This document shows, piece after piece, positions 37,641-46,509 of a stretch of 64,000 bases of DNA (positions are counted from its first letter, which is position 1; every line of letters begins with the position of its first letter). This DNA comes from an uncultured Collinsella sp. (GTDB lineage: Bacteria; Actinomycetota; Coriobacteriia; Coriobacteriales; Coriobacteriaceae). The position numbers and the translations under genes were made by a program. The notes under the pieces are model-generated. The model was not told where the DNA came from, ran no database searches, and saw only the letters and a program-made list of their open reading frames with translations. The stretch is from contig UQIH01000011.1 of the NCBI GenBank assembly GCA_900541145.1, positions 11,577 to 75,576 on the forward strand. The letters are read 5' to 3'.

Positions 37641-37712
37641 TCAGTTATCTCTCGTAATTATCTCTCATCTTTCTGCTATCTCTCATATTAGAGATAAGTG
37701 AGAGATGAAAGA
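37641..37712. repeat. Operator array, copy 1 (proximal)
   Basis: TATCTCTC occurs at 37646, 37659 and 37677, and its complement GAGAGAT at 37700. Spacings are 13 and 18 bases. The block is closely similar to 37806-37880, so it was duplicated. It sits 60-130 bases upstream of the AlbA_2-type regulator start. Confidence 0.8.
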
Positions 37713-37760
37713 TAAGATATCTGCCATTTGTTTCATTTAAACATGTTTTTGCTGGTAGAA

Positions 37761-37789
37761 CAATCAGTATTGAGACAATACCATGATTG
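37761..37789. promoter_or_regulatory. Palindrome between the two arrays
   Basis: GTATTG-aga-CAATAC is a perfect inner palindrome; outer CAATC and GATTG extend the symmetry to 29 bases. It lies midway between the two TATCTCTC arrays and could be the site of a second dimeric regulator. Confidence 0.6.
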
Positions 37790-37805
37790 CTTGTCTCTTT
37801 GCAGA

Positions 37806-37880
37806 TCAGTTATCTCTCATATTTATCTCTCGTCTTTCAGTTATCTCTCATTATTAGTGACGAATGAGAGATGAGAGATA
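37806..37880. repeat. Operator array, copy 2 (distal)
   Basis: TATCTCTC at 37811, 37824 and 37842, and GAGAGAT complements at 37866 and 37873. The 13- and 18-base spacings repeat those of copy 1 exactly, 165 bases away. The gap from here to 37931 shows nothing else. Confidence 0.8.
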
Positions 37881-37931
37881 CGCGGGTGATGGGCGAGCGT
37901 GGATTTTTGGACGGTCGGAAAATCCCTCAAA

Positions 37932-37970
37932 CAAAAAAACGGGGCCGGCCTTACGCCGAACCCCGTTTTC
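37932..37970 (-). terminator. Terminator of the first PTS operon
   Basis: On the minus strand AACGGGG pairs with CCCCGTT, with CGGC/GCCG inside, followed by TTTTTTT. It lies 45 bases after the IID gene and ends the SIS-IIC-IID transcript. Confidence 0.88.
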
Positions 37971-38014
37971 AAACGGACAGTTAGTTATCCAACGCGCGAG
38001 CATAGCAGTCAACT

Positions 38015-38863
38015 TTACGCCGCCGCGAACACTCCCAAACCTGTTCCGATGATGCAGATCGCGAAGATGCCAATAATAATCCAAATGGTCTTGACACCCT
38101 TTTTATAGAGAGCAACGCAAGCGAACGTTGCCAGCAAGGGCAGCAGACCGGGGAAGATCGAATCGAACAGATCCTGCAGGACAATCTCCGAACCACCCAC
38201 ATCAAAGGTCAAAGCAGTGGACAGTGAGACCTGTGCCGCAATCATGGCGCCGATAACGGTCATTCCGAGGACACCGGCAGCATGCGTCATGCGAGACATA
38301 AGGTTGTTCTCTTCGGACTGCTGCAGGAACTTGGTTCCCAGGTCGTATCCCAGATGGGCGGCGACGATACGCGTTGCAAAGTTAATCACAGAGTAGATAA
38401 GCGCGTACACGATGGGGCCGAGCGGGTTGCCCGTCGAAGCGATGCCGATACCAATGCCGGCGGCGACCACGCGGAACGTACCCCAGTAGAACGAATCGCC
38501 GATGCCGGAAAGCGGTCCCATGAGGCCGACCTTCATGGCGTTAATCGAGGACGTGTCAAAGTTCTTATCGGCAGCCGCCTGCTCTTCCATCGAAACCGTT
38601 AGGCCGGCTACAAACGGAAGCACATGAGGCGTGATGTTAAAGAACTCGGTATGGCGATCGAGCGCCGCATAGTAATCGTCGTCGTTGGGATAGATCTTTC
38701 GCAGGGGCTTCTGAATGGTGTACATGAAGCCCATTGCCATCATCTTGTCGTACGACTGCGAGCACTGGCTCGTAAACTGGCGAAGGAACATGCTCCGATA
38801 CATATCGGGGCTCATAATCGCGTCCTTCTTGGCCTCTTTGAGGTCGGTGTTCTGGGTAGCCAT
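38015..38863 (-). CDS. PTS mannose-family IID component (system 1)
   Basis: 282 residues. Family segments: RQFTSQCSQSYDKMMAMGFM, SMEEQAAADKNFD, MGPLSGIGDSFYWGTFR and C-terminal helices. IID pairs with IIC to form the membrane channel of mannose/fructose/sorbose-type PTS. Its ATG overlaps the IIC stop by one base, and it is the last gene of the SIS-IIC-IID transcript. Confidence 0.93.
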   Translation of the reverse strand: MATQNTDLKEAKKDAIMSPDMYRSMFLRQFTSQCSQSYDKMMAMGFMYTIQKPLRKIYPNDDDYYAALDRHTEFFNITPHVLPFVAGLTVSMEEQAAADKNFDTSSINAMKVGLMGPLSGIGDSFYWGTFRVVAAGIGIGIASTGNPLGPIVYALIYSVINFATRIVAAHLGYDLGTKFLQQSEENNLMSRMTHAAGVLGMTVIGAMIAAQVSLSTALTFDVGGSEIVLQDLFDSIFPGLLPLLATFACVALYKKGVKTIWIIIGIFAICIIGTGLGVFAAA

Positions 38864-39636
38864 TAGAAGTCCTCCTCTTCATCTGCAGCAACCGTCTGCG
38901 GACCGGACGAGCCCTCGCGGAAGGCCAGGAGCAGTGCGACGCAAATGGCAGCTGCGGCGACGCCGATAACGTCCATCTTGAGGTAGATGACCATAATGAA
39001 TCCCAGGAACAGCCAAGGAAGCAGCTTGTTATCGCCCATGGTCCTAATAAGAAGTGCGAAGCCGATGCAGACCATGACGCCGGATGCAACGTTGAGGCCG
39101 TCCATCACAAACTGCGGAATCGCGTTGAGCGCATTGTTGATGAGGTCGGCACCAAAGAACAGCGAGCAAAACACCAGCAGTGCAGACGGAATGCCAATCG
39201 ACAGCGGCACGACGGTCAGATGGTACAGGTTCGCCTTGGCAAGATCGCGATTTGCCAGAGCGGTCTCAATCTTCTTGCAGGCAAAGGCACCCGGAACGGC
39301 GTAGCAGAAGTTGCGCCACACCTGAAGGAAGACGGAGACGGGAAGGGCGAGTGCGACGGCAGTTGCCGTGCCCGTACCCGTAATGACGGCAAACGCGCAG
39401 CCAAGCACGCCGGAAGCATAGACCTCGGGAGGAACCGCCGCACCGACCATAATGGCGCCCATGAACATGGACTCCAAAGCAGCGCCGACGATAACGCCCT
39501 GCTGGACATCGCCAAGGATCAAGCCGACAAACAGGCTCGTAAACAGCGGACGACCAAGCATCGTAATGCCAAATAATTGCTCGTCCATGGACGCAATAAA
39601 TGCGACCAGTGCAACTAGAAGATACTGGACAACCAT
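38863..39636 (-). CDS. PTS mannose-family IIC component (system 1)
   Basis: 257 residues from ATG 39636; an upstream TTG in frame is less likely. It is all membrane helix, with the family features IASMDEQLFGITMLGRPLFT, GDVQQGVIVGAALESMFMGA and VGAAVPPEV. The tail (AADEEEDF) is acidic. It forms the translocation channel with IID, and the pair is fed by the IIA and IIB proteins encoded at 40947-41911. It follows the SIS gene by 80 bases. Confidence 0.93.
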   Translation of the reverse strand: MVVQYLLVALVAFIASMDEQLFGITMLGRPLFTSLFVGLILGDVQQGVIVGAALESMFMGAIMVGAAVPPEVYASGVLGCAFAVITGTGTATAVALALPVSVFLQVWRNFCYAVPGAFACKKIETALANRDLAKANLYHLTVVPLSIGIPSALLVFCSLFFGADLINNALNAIPQFVMDGLNVASGVMVCIGFALLIRTMGDNKLLPWLFLGFIMVIYLKMDVIGVAAAAICVALLLAFREGSSGPQTVAADEEEDF

Positions 39637-39717
39637 TTCGATCAACCCCAGAAACAGGTCTGCAGGCGAGGCATTCTGCGCAGCTCGCCTGCAGACAACC
39701 GCAGCAATTTGAGAGGA

Positions 39718-40752
39718 TTAGTAGTTCATCTGGTGATAGTAACGACGCGTGGTGAGCGGGTGGTTACGGACGTGCTCGAGATGGCAGCTCAGACGCTCGG
39801 TGATGGTGTAGGTGACCATCGGGGAGACGATCTTACGGAACTCGGGGTCGCTGAACGGCAGCTCGACCTCGGCAGTGTCGAACTTGTTCACGCGGACATG
39901 GACGCCCTTCTCGTCGGCGAGCATGTGAGTGAAGTTGTCCACGCGGTCCATGAGCTTACGGGTGTCGTCCTCGCCGTAGAGCATGATGAGGCTCGTGCCC
40001 TCCTCGCACAGCTCGATGGTGCCGTGGAAGAACTCGGCGGCGTGGATGGACTTGGTCTTGATCCACTGCATCTCCTCGAGAATGCACATGGCGTAGTCGT
40101 AGGCCTCACCCCAGAGCATGCCGGAGCCGATCACCATGTGGTAGTCGGTGTCCTTGAAGTCCTCGGCCATGGCGGCGCAGCGCTCGTCCTGAGCGTCCTT
40201 GGCCTTGATGAGGTACGGAGCAATCTTGCCGAACTCCTCCATGAAGGTGTCGTACTTGGGGAAAGCGCCGGCGTTCTTGAGGAAGCGGGCGACCAGCGTG
40301 ATCTGGTAGGTGTAGATGGCCTCGCACAGGACGTCGTCCTCGGCGAAGCTGAAGAACTTGTAATCGGCGTACTCAGTGGCCGGGGTGTTGTCGTTGGAGA
40401 CATACATCAGCGTGCGGGCGCCCTGCTCCTGGCAGAACTTGGCAGCCTCGATGATCTCGGGGGTGGTGCCGGTGCGGGTGGAGAAGACGCAGACCGAGTC
40501 CTTGTTGAAGGTCTTGGGCGGGCAGGCGAGGAACTCAGCGGCAATCTCGCAGTGGACGTCGACGTCGGCCGTGGTGGTCTCGACCCAATACTTCATCGGG
40601 AGCGTGTGGGCCCAGGTGCCGCCGCAGCCGATGAAGAAGATGTTGGAATAACCCTGCTCGCAGACCTTGTCCACGGCAGCCTCAATCTGAGGACGGAGAG
40701 CGAGGGCATCGCTCACAACCTTCTCGTAACGAGGCTCATCGAAATTGAACAT
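39718..40752 (-). CDS. SIS-domain sugar isomerase/deglycase (system 1)
   Basis: 344 residues with two SIS domains. The first has FFIGCGGTWAHTLPMKYWV and SVCVFSTRTGTTPEIIEAAK; the second has HMVIGSGMLWGEAYDYAMC and the AAEFFHGTIE motif typical of FrlB/GfrF-like deglycases. The C-terminus ends in RRYYHQMNY, the same pattern as the SIS protein at 58621. Such enzymes split 6-phosphofructosamines (for example fructoselysine-6-phosphate or glucoselysine-6-phosphate) into glucose-6-phosphate and an amine. The link to IIC and IID supports a PTS-imported substrate. Glucosamine-type deamination is the alternative. Confidence 0.82.
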   Translation of the reverse strand: MFNFDEPRYEKVVSDALALRPQIEAAVDKVCEQGYSNIFFIGCGGTWAHTLPMKYWVETTTADVDVHCEIAAEFLACPPKTFNKDSVCVFSTRTGTTPEIIEAAKFCQEQGARTLMYVSNDNTPATEYADYKFFSFAEDDVLCEAIYTYQITLVARFLKNAGAFPKYDTFMEEFGKIAPYLIKAKDAQDERCAAMAEDFKDTDYHMVIGSGMLWGEAYDYAMCILEEMQWIKTKSIHAAEFFHGTIELCEEGTSLIMLYGEDDTRKLMDRVDNFTHMLADEKGVHVRVNKFDTAEVELPFSDPEFRKIVSPMVTYTITERLSCHLEHVRNHPLTTRRYYHQMNY

Positions 40753-40772
40753 CCCTTACTCCTAACTCACTT

Positions 40773-40830
40773 GGATGAACCCTTCATTCATCCCATGACG
40801 TTATAATACTTTATATAACTAACTATGCAA
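40773..40830 (-). promoter_or_regulatory. Promoter and operator-like palindrome of SIS-IIC-IID
   Basis: On the minus strand TTGCAT (complement of 40825-40830) and TATTAT (40803-40808) are 16 bases apart, a good sigma-70 promoter. Just downstream, GGATGAA and TTCATCC (40773-40793, 7-base loop) form an inverted repeat in the early transcribed region, a likely repressor site. This suggests the SIS-IIC-IID genes have their own start, separate from IIA-IIB. Confidence 0.65.
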
Positions 40831-40865
40831 GAGCTATTTCAGATTTTTTTGATTTTTCTTTAATA

Positions 40866-40898
40866 AAAAGCCCGCCGATCAAATGATCGACGGGCTTA
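40866..40898 (-). terminator. Terminator between IIB and SIS genes
   Basis: On the minus strand AAGCCCGTCGATCA pairs with GATCGGCGGGCTT (one G-U or mismatch) and is followed by TTTTATT. It would end or thin the IIA-IIB transcript before the SIS promoter. Confidence 0.8.
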
Positions 40899-40946
40899 AG
40901 AAAGGAGGACCTGGTTAATAAATGCCAGACAATGGCATATTTCCGG

Positions 40947-41420
40947 CTAGAAAACGTCCTTGGCAAATACCTTTGAGTCATTGGGGACCTGACGGATTTC
41001 GATAACCACGCCATCGTTGACAAGCTCTTGGATATGCTCGGCATCGGTTTCGGTCGCAAAGATTGCGGGGGTCGGATGAAGCGTGGTCTCGGGAGACTTT
41101 CGGGATCCACCCAGATTGATCTCCTTGATGTCTTTGCAACCCTTAGCGAGACGATAGGCATCCTCGATCGTCTCAACAATGATAAACAGCGAGTACTTGT
41201 CGGTAACGCCGCTGTTGAGCGCCTCGATGGCCGCGTTTACGTCTTTTATGACGAGCTTCACGCCGTTGGGACGAGCTAGCCTCAAAGCGGCTTTTCTCAT
41301 GTCGTCTTTTGCCACGGCATCGCTGGCACACAGGATGCAATCGACATCCAGCGCATGCGTCCAAGACATGGCGACCTGGCCGTGAATCAATCGGTAATCG
41401 ACCCTCGTAAGCTTAATCAT
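40947..41420 (-). CDS. PTS mannose-family IIB component (system 1)
   Basis: 157 residues from ATG 41420 (GGAG 9 bases upstream). The phosphorylation site is His13 in RVDYRLIHGQVAMSW. The rest fits the IIB fold with IKEINLGGSRKSPETTLHP. It carries the phosphate from IIA to the sugar as it comes through IIC/IID. It follows IIA by 71 bases and ends in the terminator at 40866. Confidence 0.92.
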   Translation of the reverse strand: MIKLTRVDYRLIHGQVAMSWTHALDVDCILCASDAVAKDDMRKAALRLARPNGVKLVIKDVNAAIEALNSGVTDKYSLFIIVETIEDAYRLAKGCKDIKEINLGGSRKSPETTLHPTPAIFATETDAEHIQELVNDGVVIEIRQVPNDSKVFAKDVF

Positions 41421-41491
41421 CGTAATCATCTCCGCACGTAATAAAGGTAATGACAGGCGTGGCCCTTAGCTAGGGCTCGAACCAGAACTAA

Positions 41492-41911
41492 CTAGAACTC
41501 TTCTTCTTCGACATCGGCAAGCATGTCCGCCGCCTCACAAAGCATGATAAACGAACGTGATCCCTCGACCGCAGCTTTGGCCTTGTCCGCATCCAGGGAG
41601 TCCAGCTGTGTAGCCATTTCCACCAGCAGCGGCAAGTTCATTCCGGTGATCAACGTAAACGATCCGGCGGTCTGCCTCTGAATGAATTCGTTGTTTACAG
41701 AGCCGCCAAAGATGTCAGTTACGACAAACCACGTGTCGGCCGGATCCTTCGACTCCATCCAAGCATCGATAAGCGCTGCGACATCCCTCGTGTCGTCATC
41801 GACATAGGCGCACAGACACTCGATTCGGTCGTTGGCGCCCATCAGAATCTCCAGAGAGCTTTTCATACCTTGGGCGAGATAACCATGACTCGCTAGCAAT
41901 ATCTTATTCAT
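41492..41911 (-). CDS. PTS mannose-family IIA component (system 1)
   Basis: 139 residues. The active His is H9 in LLASHGYLAQGMKSSLEILM. FVVTDIFGGSVNNEFIQRQ is the conserved second region. It takes phosphate from HPr and gives it to IIB. The acidic tail VEEEEF resembles that of the IIC partner. IIA is the first gene of this PTS set and lies directly downstream of a divergence-free GntR regulator gene on the same strand. Confidence 0.92.
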   Translation of the reverse strand: MNKILLASHGYLAQGMKSSLEILMGANDRIECLCAYVDDDTRDVAALIDAWMESKDPADTWFVVTDIFGGSVNNEFIQRQTAGSFTLITGMNLPLLVEMATQLDSLDADKAKAAVEGSRSFIMLCEAADMLADVEEEEF

Positions 41912-41934
41912 AGTTCTCCAATATCAATAAGACG

Positions 41935-41958
41935 TACTATATTGTCATAACAAAGTAT
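41935..41958. promoter_or_regulatory. Operator-like sequence upstream of IIA
   Basis: An imperfect palindrome, TACTATATTGT then CATAACAAAGTA, lies 25-47 bases upstream of the IIA start. Its half TATATTGT (41938-41945) recurs at 42813-42820 in front of the neighbouring GntR gene, which suggests that one regulator binds both. The spacing to a consensus promoter is not clear. Confidence 0.4.
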
Positions 41959-42060
41959 ATAAGCAATTTCCTTTTTGCGGTGCGTTAATTCTCTAATTCC
42001 GCGAACGGTAACAATTGGTCGGTAAAACGGCCGCTCCTTTTACAGAACGGCCGCCCTTGC

Positions 42061-42765
42061 TTACAGATAGAACTTCAGTCGCTCGGTGCAGTACACCTGA
42101 CGGGAGATGAAAAGCGGCTCGCCGCTTGGAGCATAACGTCTATCGACAAACAGAAGCAGCGGAGAGTCCAGCTCCACGTTAAGGTATGCCGCCTCGAGCT
42201 CGCTCGCATAGCAGACCTCGAGCGTACGCGTGTTGGGGCCCATCTTGATCCCCTGGCGATCGAGTACCGCCATCAGCGAATCCTCGAGGGATTCATGCTC
42301 CAAAAAAGAAAGCGCAGCGGAATAGCTATTGGTTTCCAGCATCGTGGGCTTGTCATCCACAAGGCGCAGACGACGACTACGCAATACCTTTTGGGTATCG
42401 TCTACGCCCAGGAACTTCGCGTCTCGCAGGCTTGGGAAGCCCCAGCCCATTGCGAGAACCCTGGTAGACGCCTGTTTTCCCGCAAGCTGGCACGAATGGG
42501 TAAAGCTCTCACGGTCGTCCGCGGCATACATCTGTGTGTCCGACGAAACGAATGTGCCCTTGCCGCGGGCCCTCTCAACAAGCCCAGCATCTTCCATTTC
42601 TTTAATTGCGGAGCGAACCGTTATTCGGCTCACGCCAAATTGCTCGATGAGCTCCGCCTCGGTCGGAAGCTTATCTCCCGGGCGGTACGTGCCGTTGGCG
42701 ATCGAATCAGAAAGCGCACGAACAATCTGTTTGTACAGGGGGATAACGCTATTTGCTTCAACCAT
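42061..42765 (-). CDS. GntR/UTRA transcriptional regulator (system 1)
   Basis: 234-237 residues (ATG 42765 or 42774). The N-terminal winged helix is classic GntR: VIPLYKQIVRALSDSIANGT, PTEAELIEQFGVSRITVRSA and GKGTFVS. The UTRA ligand domain follows, from about residue 90 to the end (FISRQVYCTERLKFYL). HutC-subfamily regulators of this kind respond to phosphorylated sugars. It precedes IIA on the same strand with a weak terminator-like CGGCCG repeat (42029-42053) between, and shares operator-like sequence with the IIA upstream region. It probably controls PTS system 1. Confidence 0.9.
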   Translation of the reverse strand: MVEANSVIPLYKQIVRALSDSIANGTYRPGDKLPTEAELIEQFGVSRITVRSAIKEMEDAGLVERARGKGTFVSSDTQMYAADDRESFTHSCQLAGKQASTRVLAMGWGFPSLRDAKFLGVDDTQKVLRSRRLRLVDDKPTMLETNSYSAALSFLEHESLEDSLMAVLDRQGIKMGPNTRTLEVCYASELEAAYLNVELDSPLLLFVDRRYAPSGEPLFISRQVYCTERLKFYL

Positions 42766-43045
42766 ATCAACCATACCTTTGCAAGGAATCAGCAGCTAAT
42801 AGATAGATGGCTTATATTGTATTAGAACTTTTTAGGAGTCCATATATTTCCTAAATGATTCGGTAAACGGGGTGTTATTTCACTTTAGCGGGGTGCAGCG
42901 GCTACCCGCGGCATTCGTTATCAACCTAGCTAGGCTAGTCCACCCACATCGTCTCCAGTTCGCTGCAGAGCCGCGGCCCCATATGGGTATACTCTCGAGG
43001 ATTCGACTCGATTCGCCCCCGCTGGGGCGTCAAAGGAGACTGCAT

Positions 43046-46000
43046 ATGCCCACCACCTCAACCGACCCGCGCGCCGCTGCTGCCGCGCTGCTGGTGCCCG
43101 GTACCACCTGCCACGGCTTTGCCGTCGAGCGCTGCGAGACCGTGCCCGAGCTCGACTCGGACGCCTACGTGCTGCGCCACACCGCATCGGGCGCTCGCCT
43201 GCTGTACCTGGCGTGCGACGACGAAAACAAGGCCTTTGCCATTGGCTTTAAGACGCCGCCGGCCGATTCCACCGGCGTGTTCCATATTCTTGAGCACTCG
43301 GTGCTGTGCGGATCGGCCAAGTTCCCCGTCAAGGAGCCGTTTGTCGACCTGATCAAGAGCTCCATGCAGACGTTCCTCAACGCCATGACCTACCCCGACA
43401 AGACCATCTACCCCGTTGCCACCACCAACGAGCAGGACCTGTACAACCTGATGGACGTGTACCTGGACGCGGTGTTCAACCCGGCCATCTACACCAAGCC
43501 CACCATTTTTGAGCAGGAGGGCTGGCACTACGAGTTGGACCTGCCAGAGGGCGCCGAGAGCGAGGGCAGCGACAGCTCCGCGAGCCTGCGCGAGGGCACG
43601 CTGCGCTATAACGGCGTGGTGTTCAACGAGATGAAGGGCGCGCTGTCCGACCCTATGAGCGTGCTGGACGACGCCGTCAACGCCGCGCTCTATCCCGACA
43701 CCGCCTATGCGCACGAGAGCGGCGGCGACCCGCGCGCGATTCCCGCGCTCACCTACGAGCAGTTCCTGGATACGCACGCGCGCCACTACAATCCTTCCAA
43801 CTCTTACATCACGCTCTACGGCGACCTGGACGTGGACCGCGCACTGGCCTTTTTGGACGAGCGCTATCTGTCGCAGCCGAGTGCCGCGAGCCGCCGCATG
43901 GACGCTGCCGTTGCCGCCGGCGAGGACCCGTCCGCGCTGGCCCCCAATCCGCTGGACGTGCAGGAGCCTGTGACCTGCGAGTATAAGCGCGTCGAGATGG
44001 CCACCACGCCCGAGAACGCCCTGGTGGGCCTGGGCCTGGTGCTGGGCAGTGCGCTCGACCGCAAGCGCACGATCGCGGCGGACATCCTGTTCGAGGCGTT
44101 GCTGGGTTCCAACGAGGCACCGGTTAAGAAGGCCATTCTGGCCGCCGGCCTGGGCGGCAACGTGGTGAGCTACACCGCGGCCGAAAGCCTGCAGCCCTAC
44201 GAACTCATCATGCTGCAAAACGCGCAGCCCGGCGTGGCGCGCGAACTGCGCCGCGTGTTCCAGGACGCCTGCCGCGACCTGTGCGAGCATGGCGTTCCGC
44301 GCGAGCGCCTGGAGGCCATCATCAGCAGCAACGAGTACGACCTGCGCCAGCGCGACTATGGCATCGCCGACGGCGTGGCCATTGCGTGCGACGCGCTGAG
44401 CACGTGGCTCTACGATGACGACGCCGCGACGCTGGCGCTCAAGTACGGCCCGGTGTACGAGGAGCTTCGTGGCGAGCTGGACGGCAGCTATTTTGAGGAC
44501 CTTCTGCGCGAGCTCGTGCTGGAAAACGACCACATGGCACTGGTCGAGCTGGTGCCGGTGGACGCCGCCGAGGGTTCGGAGGGCGCCGAAGCCGCCGAGC
44601 TGGTAGTCAAGCGCGACGCCATGACCGATGCCGAGCTGGCCGATGTGGTCGAGCGCACGGCCGCGCTGCGTGCCGCGCAGGAGGCGGAGGACACACCCGA
44701 GGCCAAGGCCACGCTGCCGCGCCTGCGCGTGTCCGACATTGGCGAGGCGCGCCCCGAGCCGCCGCTGGTCGTGGACACGACTGCGCCCATCCCCTGCCTG
44801 CGCCACGGCATCCCCACCAACCGCCTGGTCTACGCCATGCAGTATTTCGACCTGAGCTGCGTCGCGTTTGATGACCTGCCCTATGTGACGCTGCTCTGCC
44901 GTCTGCTTAAGCAGCTGCCCACGCGCGAGCATTCGGCCGAGGAGCTCGACAACTTGCTCGCCGGCAAGCTCGGCTTTTTGAGCCTTACGACCGAAGTCAT
45001 GACGCAGCCCGAAATGGACGGCGTGCGCCCCTACCTGCTGGTGAGCGCCGGCGCCCTGTCCGAGAAGATCGATGCGCTGGCGAGCCTGCCGCGCGAGGTA
45101 TGGTCGAGCACGCTTTTGGCAGATGCCGACGCCGACCGCGTGCGCGACGTGCTCACGCAGATTCGCATTGGGCTTGAGCAGGGCTTTATCAACAACGGCC
45201 ACTCGGCGGCGCTCGGTCGCGCGATGAGCTACAGCTCGCCTTCGGCCGTGGTGCGCGAGCAGCTTTCGGGCGTGGATTTCTACCTGTTCCTGCGCGATCT
45301 GCTCGAGCACTTTGACGAGCGCGTGGACGGGCTGCGTACCAAGCTTGCCGAGCTGGCGGAGCGCATCTTTGTGGCCGATGGCTGCATGGCGAGCTTTACC
45401 GGCAGCAACGAGGACTTTGACGCATACTGGGATGCCGCGGGCGACCTGGGGCTGGGTGCGGGCGATGGTGCCGATGCCGGCCGCGACGCTCTCGTGGTGC
45501 CGACGCCGCGCGACCGCCACGAGGCTTTCGTCATCCCCAGCGATATCTGCTTTGCGGCAAGCGCGTCCGACCCGCGTCGCCTGGGCATCGACGTGACGGG
45601 CGCCTGGGCGGTTGCCGCCAACGCGCTCTCCTACGACTACCTGTGGAACGAGATTCGCGTGAAGGGCGGTGCGTACGGCTGCGGATTCCGCGCAGCCGGC
45701 GAGCGCCAGACGGCGTTCTACACCTACCGCGACCCAGCAATCGACCCCTCGATTGAGCGTGTGGCGCGCGCAGGCGAATGGCTCGGCAGCTTTGAGCCCG
45801 ACGAGGCTGCCTTTGAGGGCTTTATCGTAAGCTGCGTGAGCGGCATGGACGCGCCGGTGAAGCCGTACGCGCTCACCAAGCGCCGCAACACGACCTACCT
45901 GGCCGGGCTCGATCCGCACGCACGCGAGGAGCGCCGCGCCCAGATGCTCGCCGCCACGCCCGGTGAGCTTCGCTCGCTCGGTGCCGACGTGACGCGCATT

Positions 46001-46090
46001 GCGGCCGAATCGCCAACCTGTGTTTTTGGCGGCCGAGACGTCATCGCCAAGAGCAACGCCGGCTTTAACGTAGTCGACCTGCTGGGCTAA
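43046..46090 (+). CDS. M16C-family zinc metallopeptidase (presequence-protease-like)
   Basis: 1014 residues from ATG 43046 (AAAGGAG 7 bases upstream). The inverted zinc motif HILEH is at 80-84, with FPVKEPFVDLIKSSMQTFLN, NAMTYPDKTIYPVATTNEQD and GVVFNEMKGALSDPM following. Four M16 repeats are expected in a protein of this size; the C-terminal one has YDYLWNEIRVKGGAYGCGFR, typical of the PreP/insulinase type. It should degrade peptides in an enclosed chamber, probably in the cytoplasm, since no signal peptide is visible. It stands alone and ends in a long perfect hairpin. Confidence 0.92.
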   Translation: MPTTSTDPRAAAAALLVPGTTCHGFAVERCETVPELDSDAYVLRHTASGARLLYLACDDENKAFAIGFKTPPADSTGVFHILEHSVLCGSAKFPVKEPFVDLIKSSMQTFLNAMTYPDKTIYPVATTNEQDLYNLMDVYLDAVFNPAIYTKPTIFEQEGWHYELDLPEGAESEGSDSSASLREGTLRYNGVVFNEMKGALSDPMSVLDDAVNAALYPDTAYAHESGGDPRAIPALTYEQFLDTHARHYNPSNSYITLYGDLDVDRALAFLDERYLSQPSAASRRMDAAVAAGEDPSALAPNPLDVQEPVTCEYKRVEMATTPENALVGLGLVLGSALDRKRTIAADILFEALLGSNEAPVKKAILAAGLGGNVVSYTAAESLQPYELIMLQNAQPGVARELRRVFQDACRDLCEHGVPRERLEAIISSNEYDLRQRDYGIADGVAIACDALSTWLYDDDAATLALKYGPVYEELRGELDGSYFEDLLRELVLENDHMALVELVPVDAAEGSEGAEAAELVVKRDAMTDAELADVVERTAALRAAQEAEDTPEAKATLPRLRVSDIGEARPEPPLVVDTTAPIPCLRHGIPTNRLVYAMQYFDLSCVAFDDLPYVTLLCRLLKQLPTREHSAEELDNLLAGKLGFLSLTTEVMTQPEMDGVRPYLLVSAGALSEKIDALASLPREVWSSTLLADADADRVRDVLTQIRIGLEQGFINNGHSAALGRAMSYSSPSAVVREQLSGVDFYLFLRDLLEHFDERVDGLRTKLAELAERIFVADGCMASFTGSNEDFDAYWDAAGDLGLGAGDGADAGRDALVVPTPRDRHEAFVIPSDICFAASASDPRRLGIDVTGAWAVAANALSYDYLWNEIRVKGGAYGCGFRAAGERQTAFYTYRDPAIDPSIERVARAGEWLGSFEPDEAAFEGFIVSCVSGMDAPVKPYALTKRRNTTYLAGLDPHAREERRAQMLAATPGELRSLGADVTRIAAESPTCVFGGRDVIAKSNAGFNVVDLLG

Positions 46091-46106
46091 GGCACGGCAA
46101 GCAAAA

Positions 46107-46147
46107 CTACCACGAAGGGCGCAGTTCACAGGCGCCCTTCGTGGTAG
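46107..46147. terminator. Perfect hairpin after the M16C gene
   Basis: A 16-bp perfect stem (CTACCACGAAGGGCGC and its complement) with a 9-base loop, flanked by AAAA on the left and TTCG on the right. It is probably a terminator, though the T-run is missing on the plus strand. Confidence 0.7.
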
Positions 46148-46193
46148 TTCGAACACTTGTTCTATACGCACACATGTTCTATAGTAGAGGTGC

Positions 46194-46231
46194 TTGCATC
46201 GAACTGAAATTGCAACTAGAATATAGTTGCA
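46194..46231 (+). promoter_or_regulatory. hicAB promoter with overlapping operator
   Basis: TTGCAT and TAGAAT are separated by 17 bases. The palindrome TGCAACTA-gaata-TAGTTGCA (46211-46231) overlaps the -10, as expected for autorepression by HicB. Two TGTTCTAT repeats a little upstream (46158-46180) may also be a regulator site. Confidence 0.7.
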
Positions 46232-46245
46232 GAATGTGAGGCGGG

Positions 46246-46509
46246 ATGACTCGATCCGATAAACTCATCGCCCAGCTGCTTAGCTGTCCTTCAACGTATA
46301 GATTTGCTGACTTTCTTAAAGTTATGGCTTCATATGGCTTTGAAATGGACAGCAAAGGCAAGACGTCCGGATCGCGCGTTCGCTTCTACAGGCCATCAGA
46401 TGGCAGGATGTTCGTAATGCACGCACCTCATCCATCTGACGAATTGACAGCGGGGACCATTCGAAACATCGTTCGCTTTCTGCAAGATGTCGGAGGTAGT
46501 CATGAGTAA
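46246..46509 (+). CDS. hicA: HicA-family toxin
   Basis: 87 residues. The double-stranded-RNA-binding-like fold of HicA is suggested by FLKVMASYGFEMDSKGKTSG, SRVRFYRPSDG and MHAPHPSDELTAGTIRNIVR. The typical GSHH catalytic stretch is replaced by GSRVRF, as in a known HicA branch that keeps the later His (MHAPH). HicA toxins cleave mRNA. It is followed by hicB with an 8-base overlap and preceded by a palindromic operator. Confidence 0.8.
   Translation: MTRSDKLIAQLLSCPSTYRFADFLKVMASYGFEMDSKGKTSGSRVRFYRPSDGRMFVMHAPHPSDELTAGTIRNIVRFLQDVGGSHE

Noticed and set aside
37641..37880. CRISPR array
   Set aside because: The repeats are 8-9 bases, the spacers differ in length and include inverted copies, and no cas genes are present; operator array fits better.
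43058..46171. A 1037-codon minus-strand frame opposite the M16C peptidase gene
   Set aside because: It is again an antisense shadow, with Arg/His/Gly-rich sequence and no motif.
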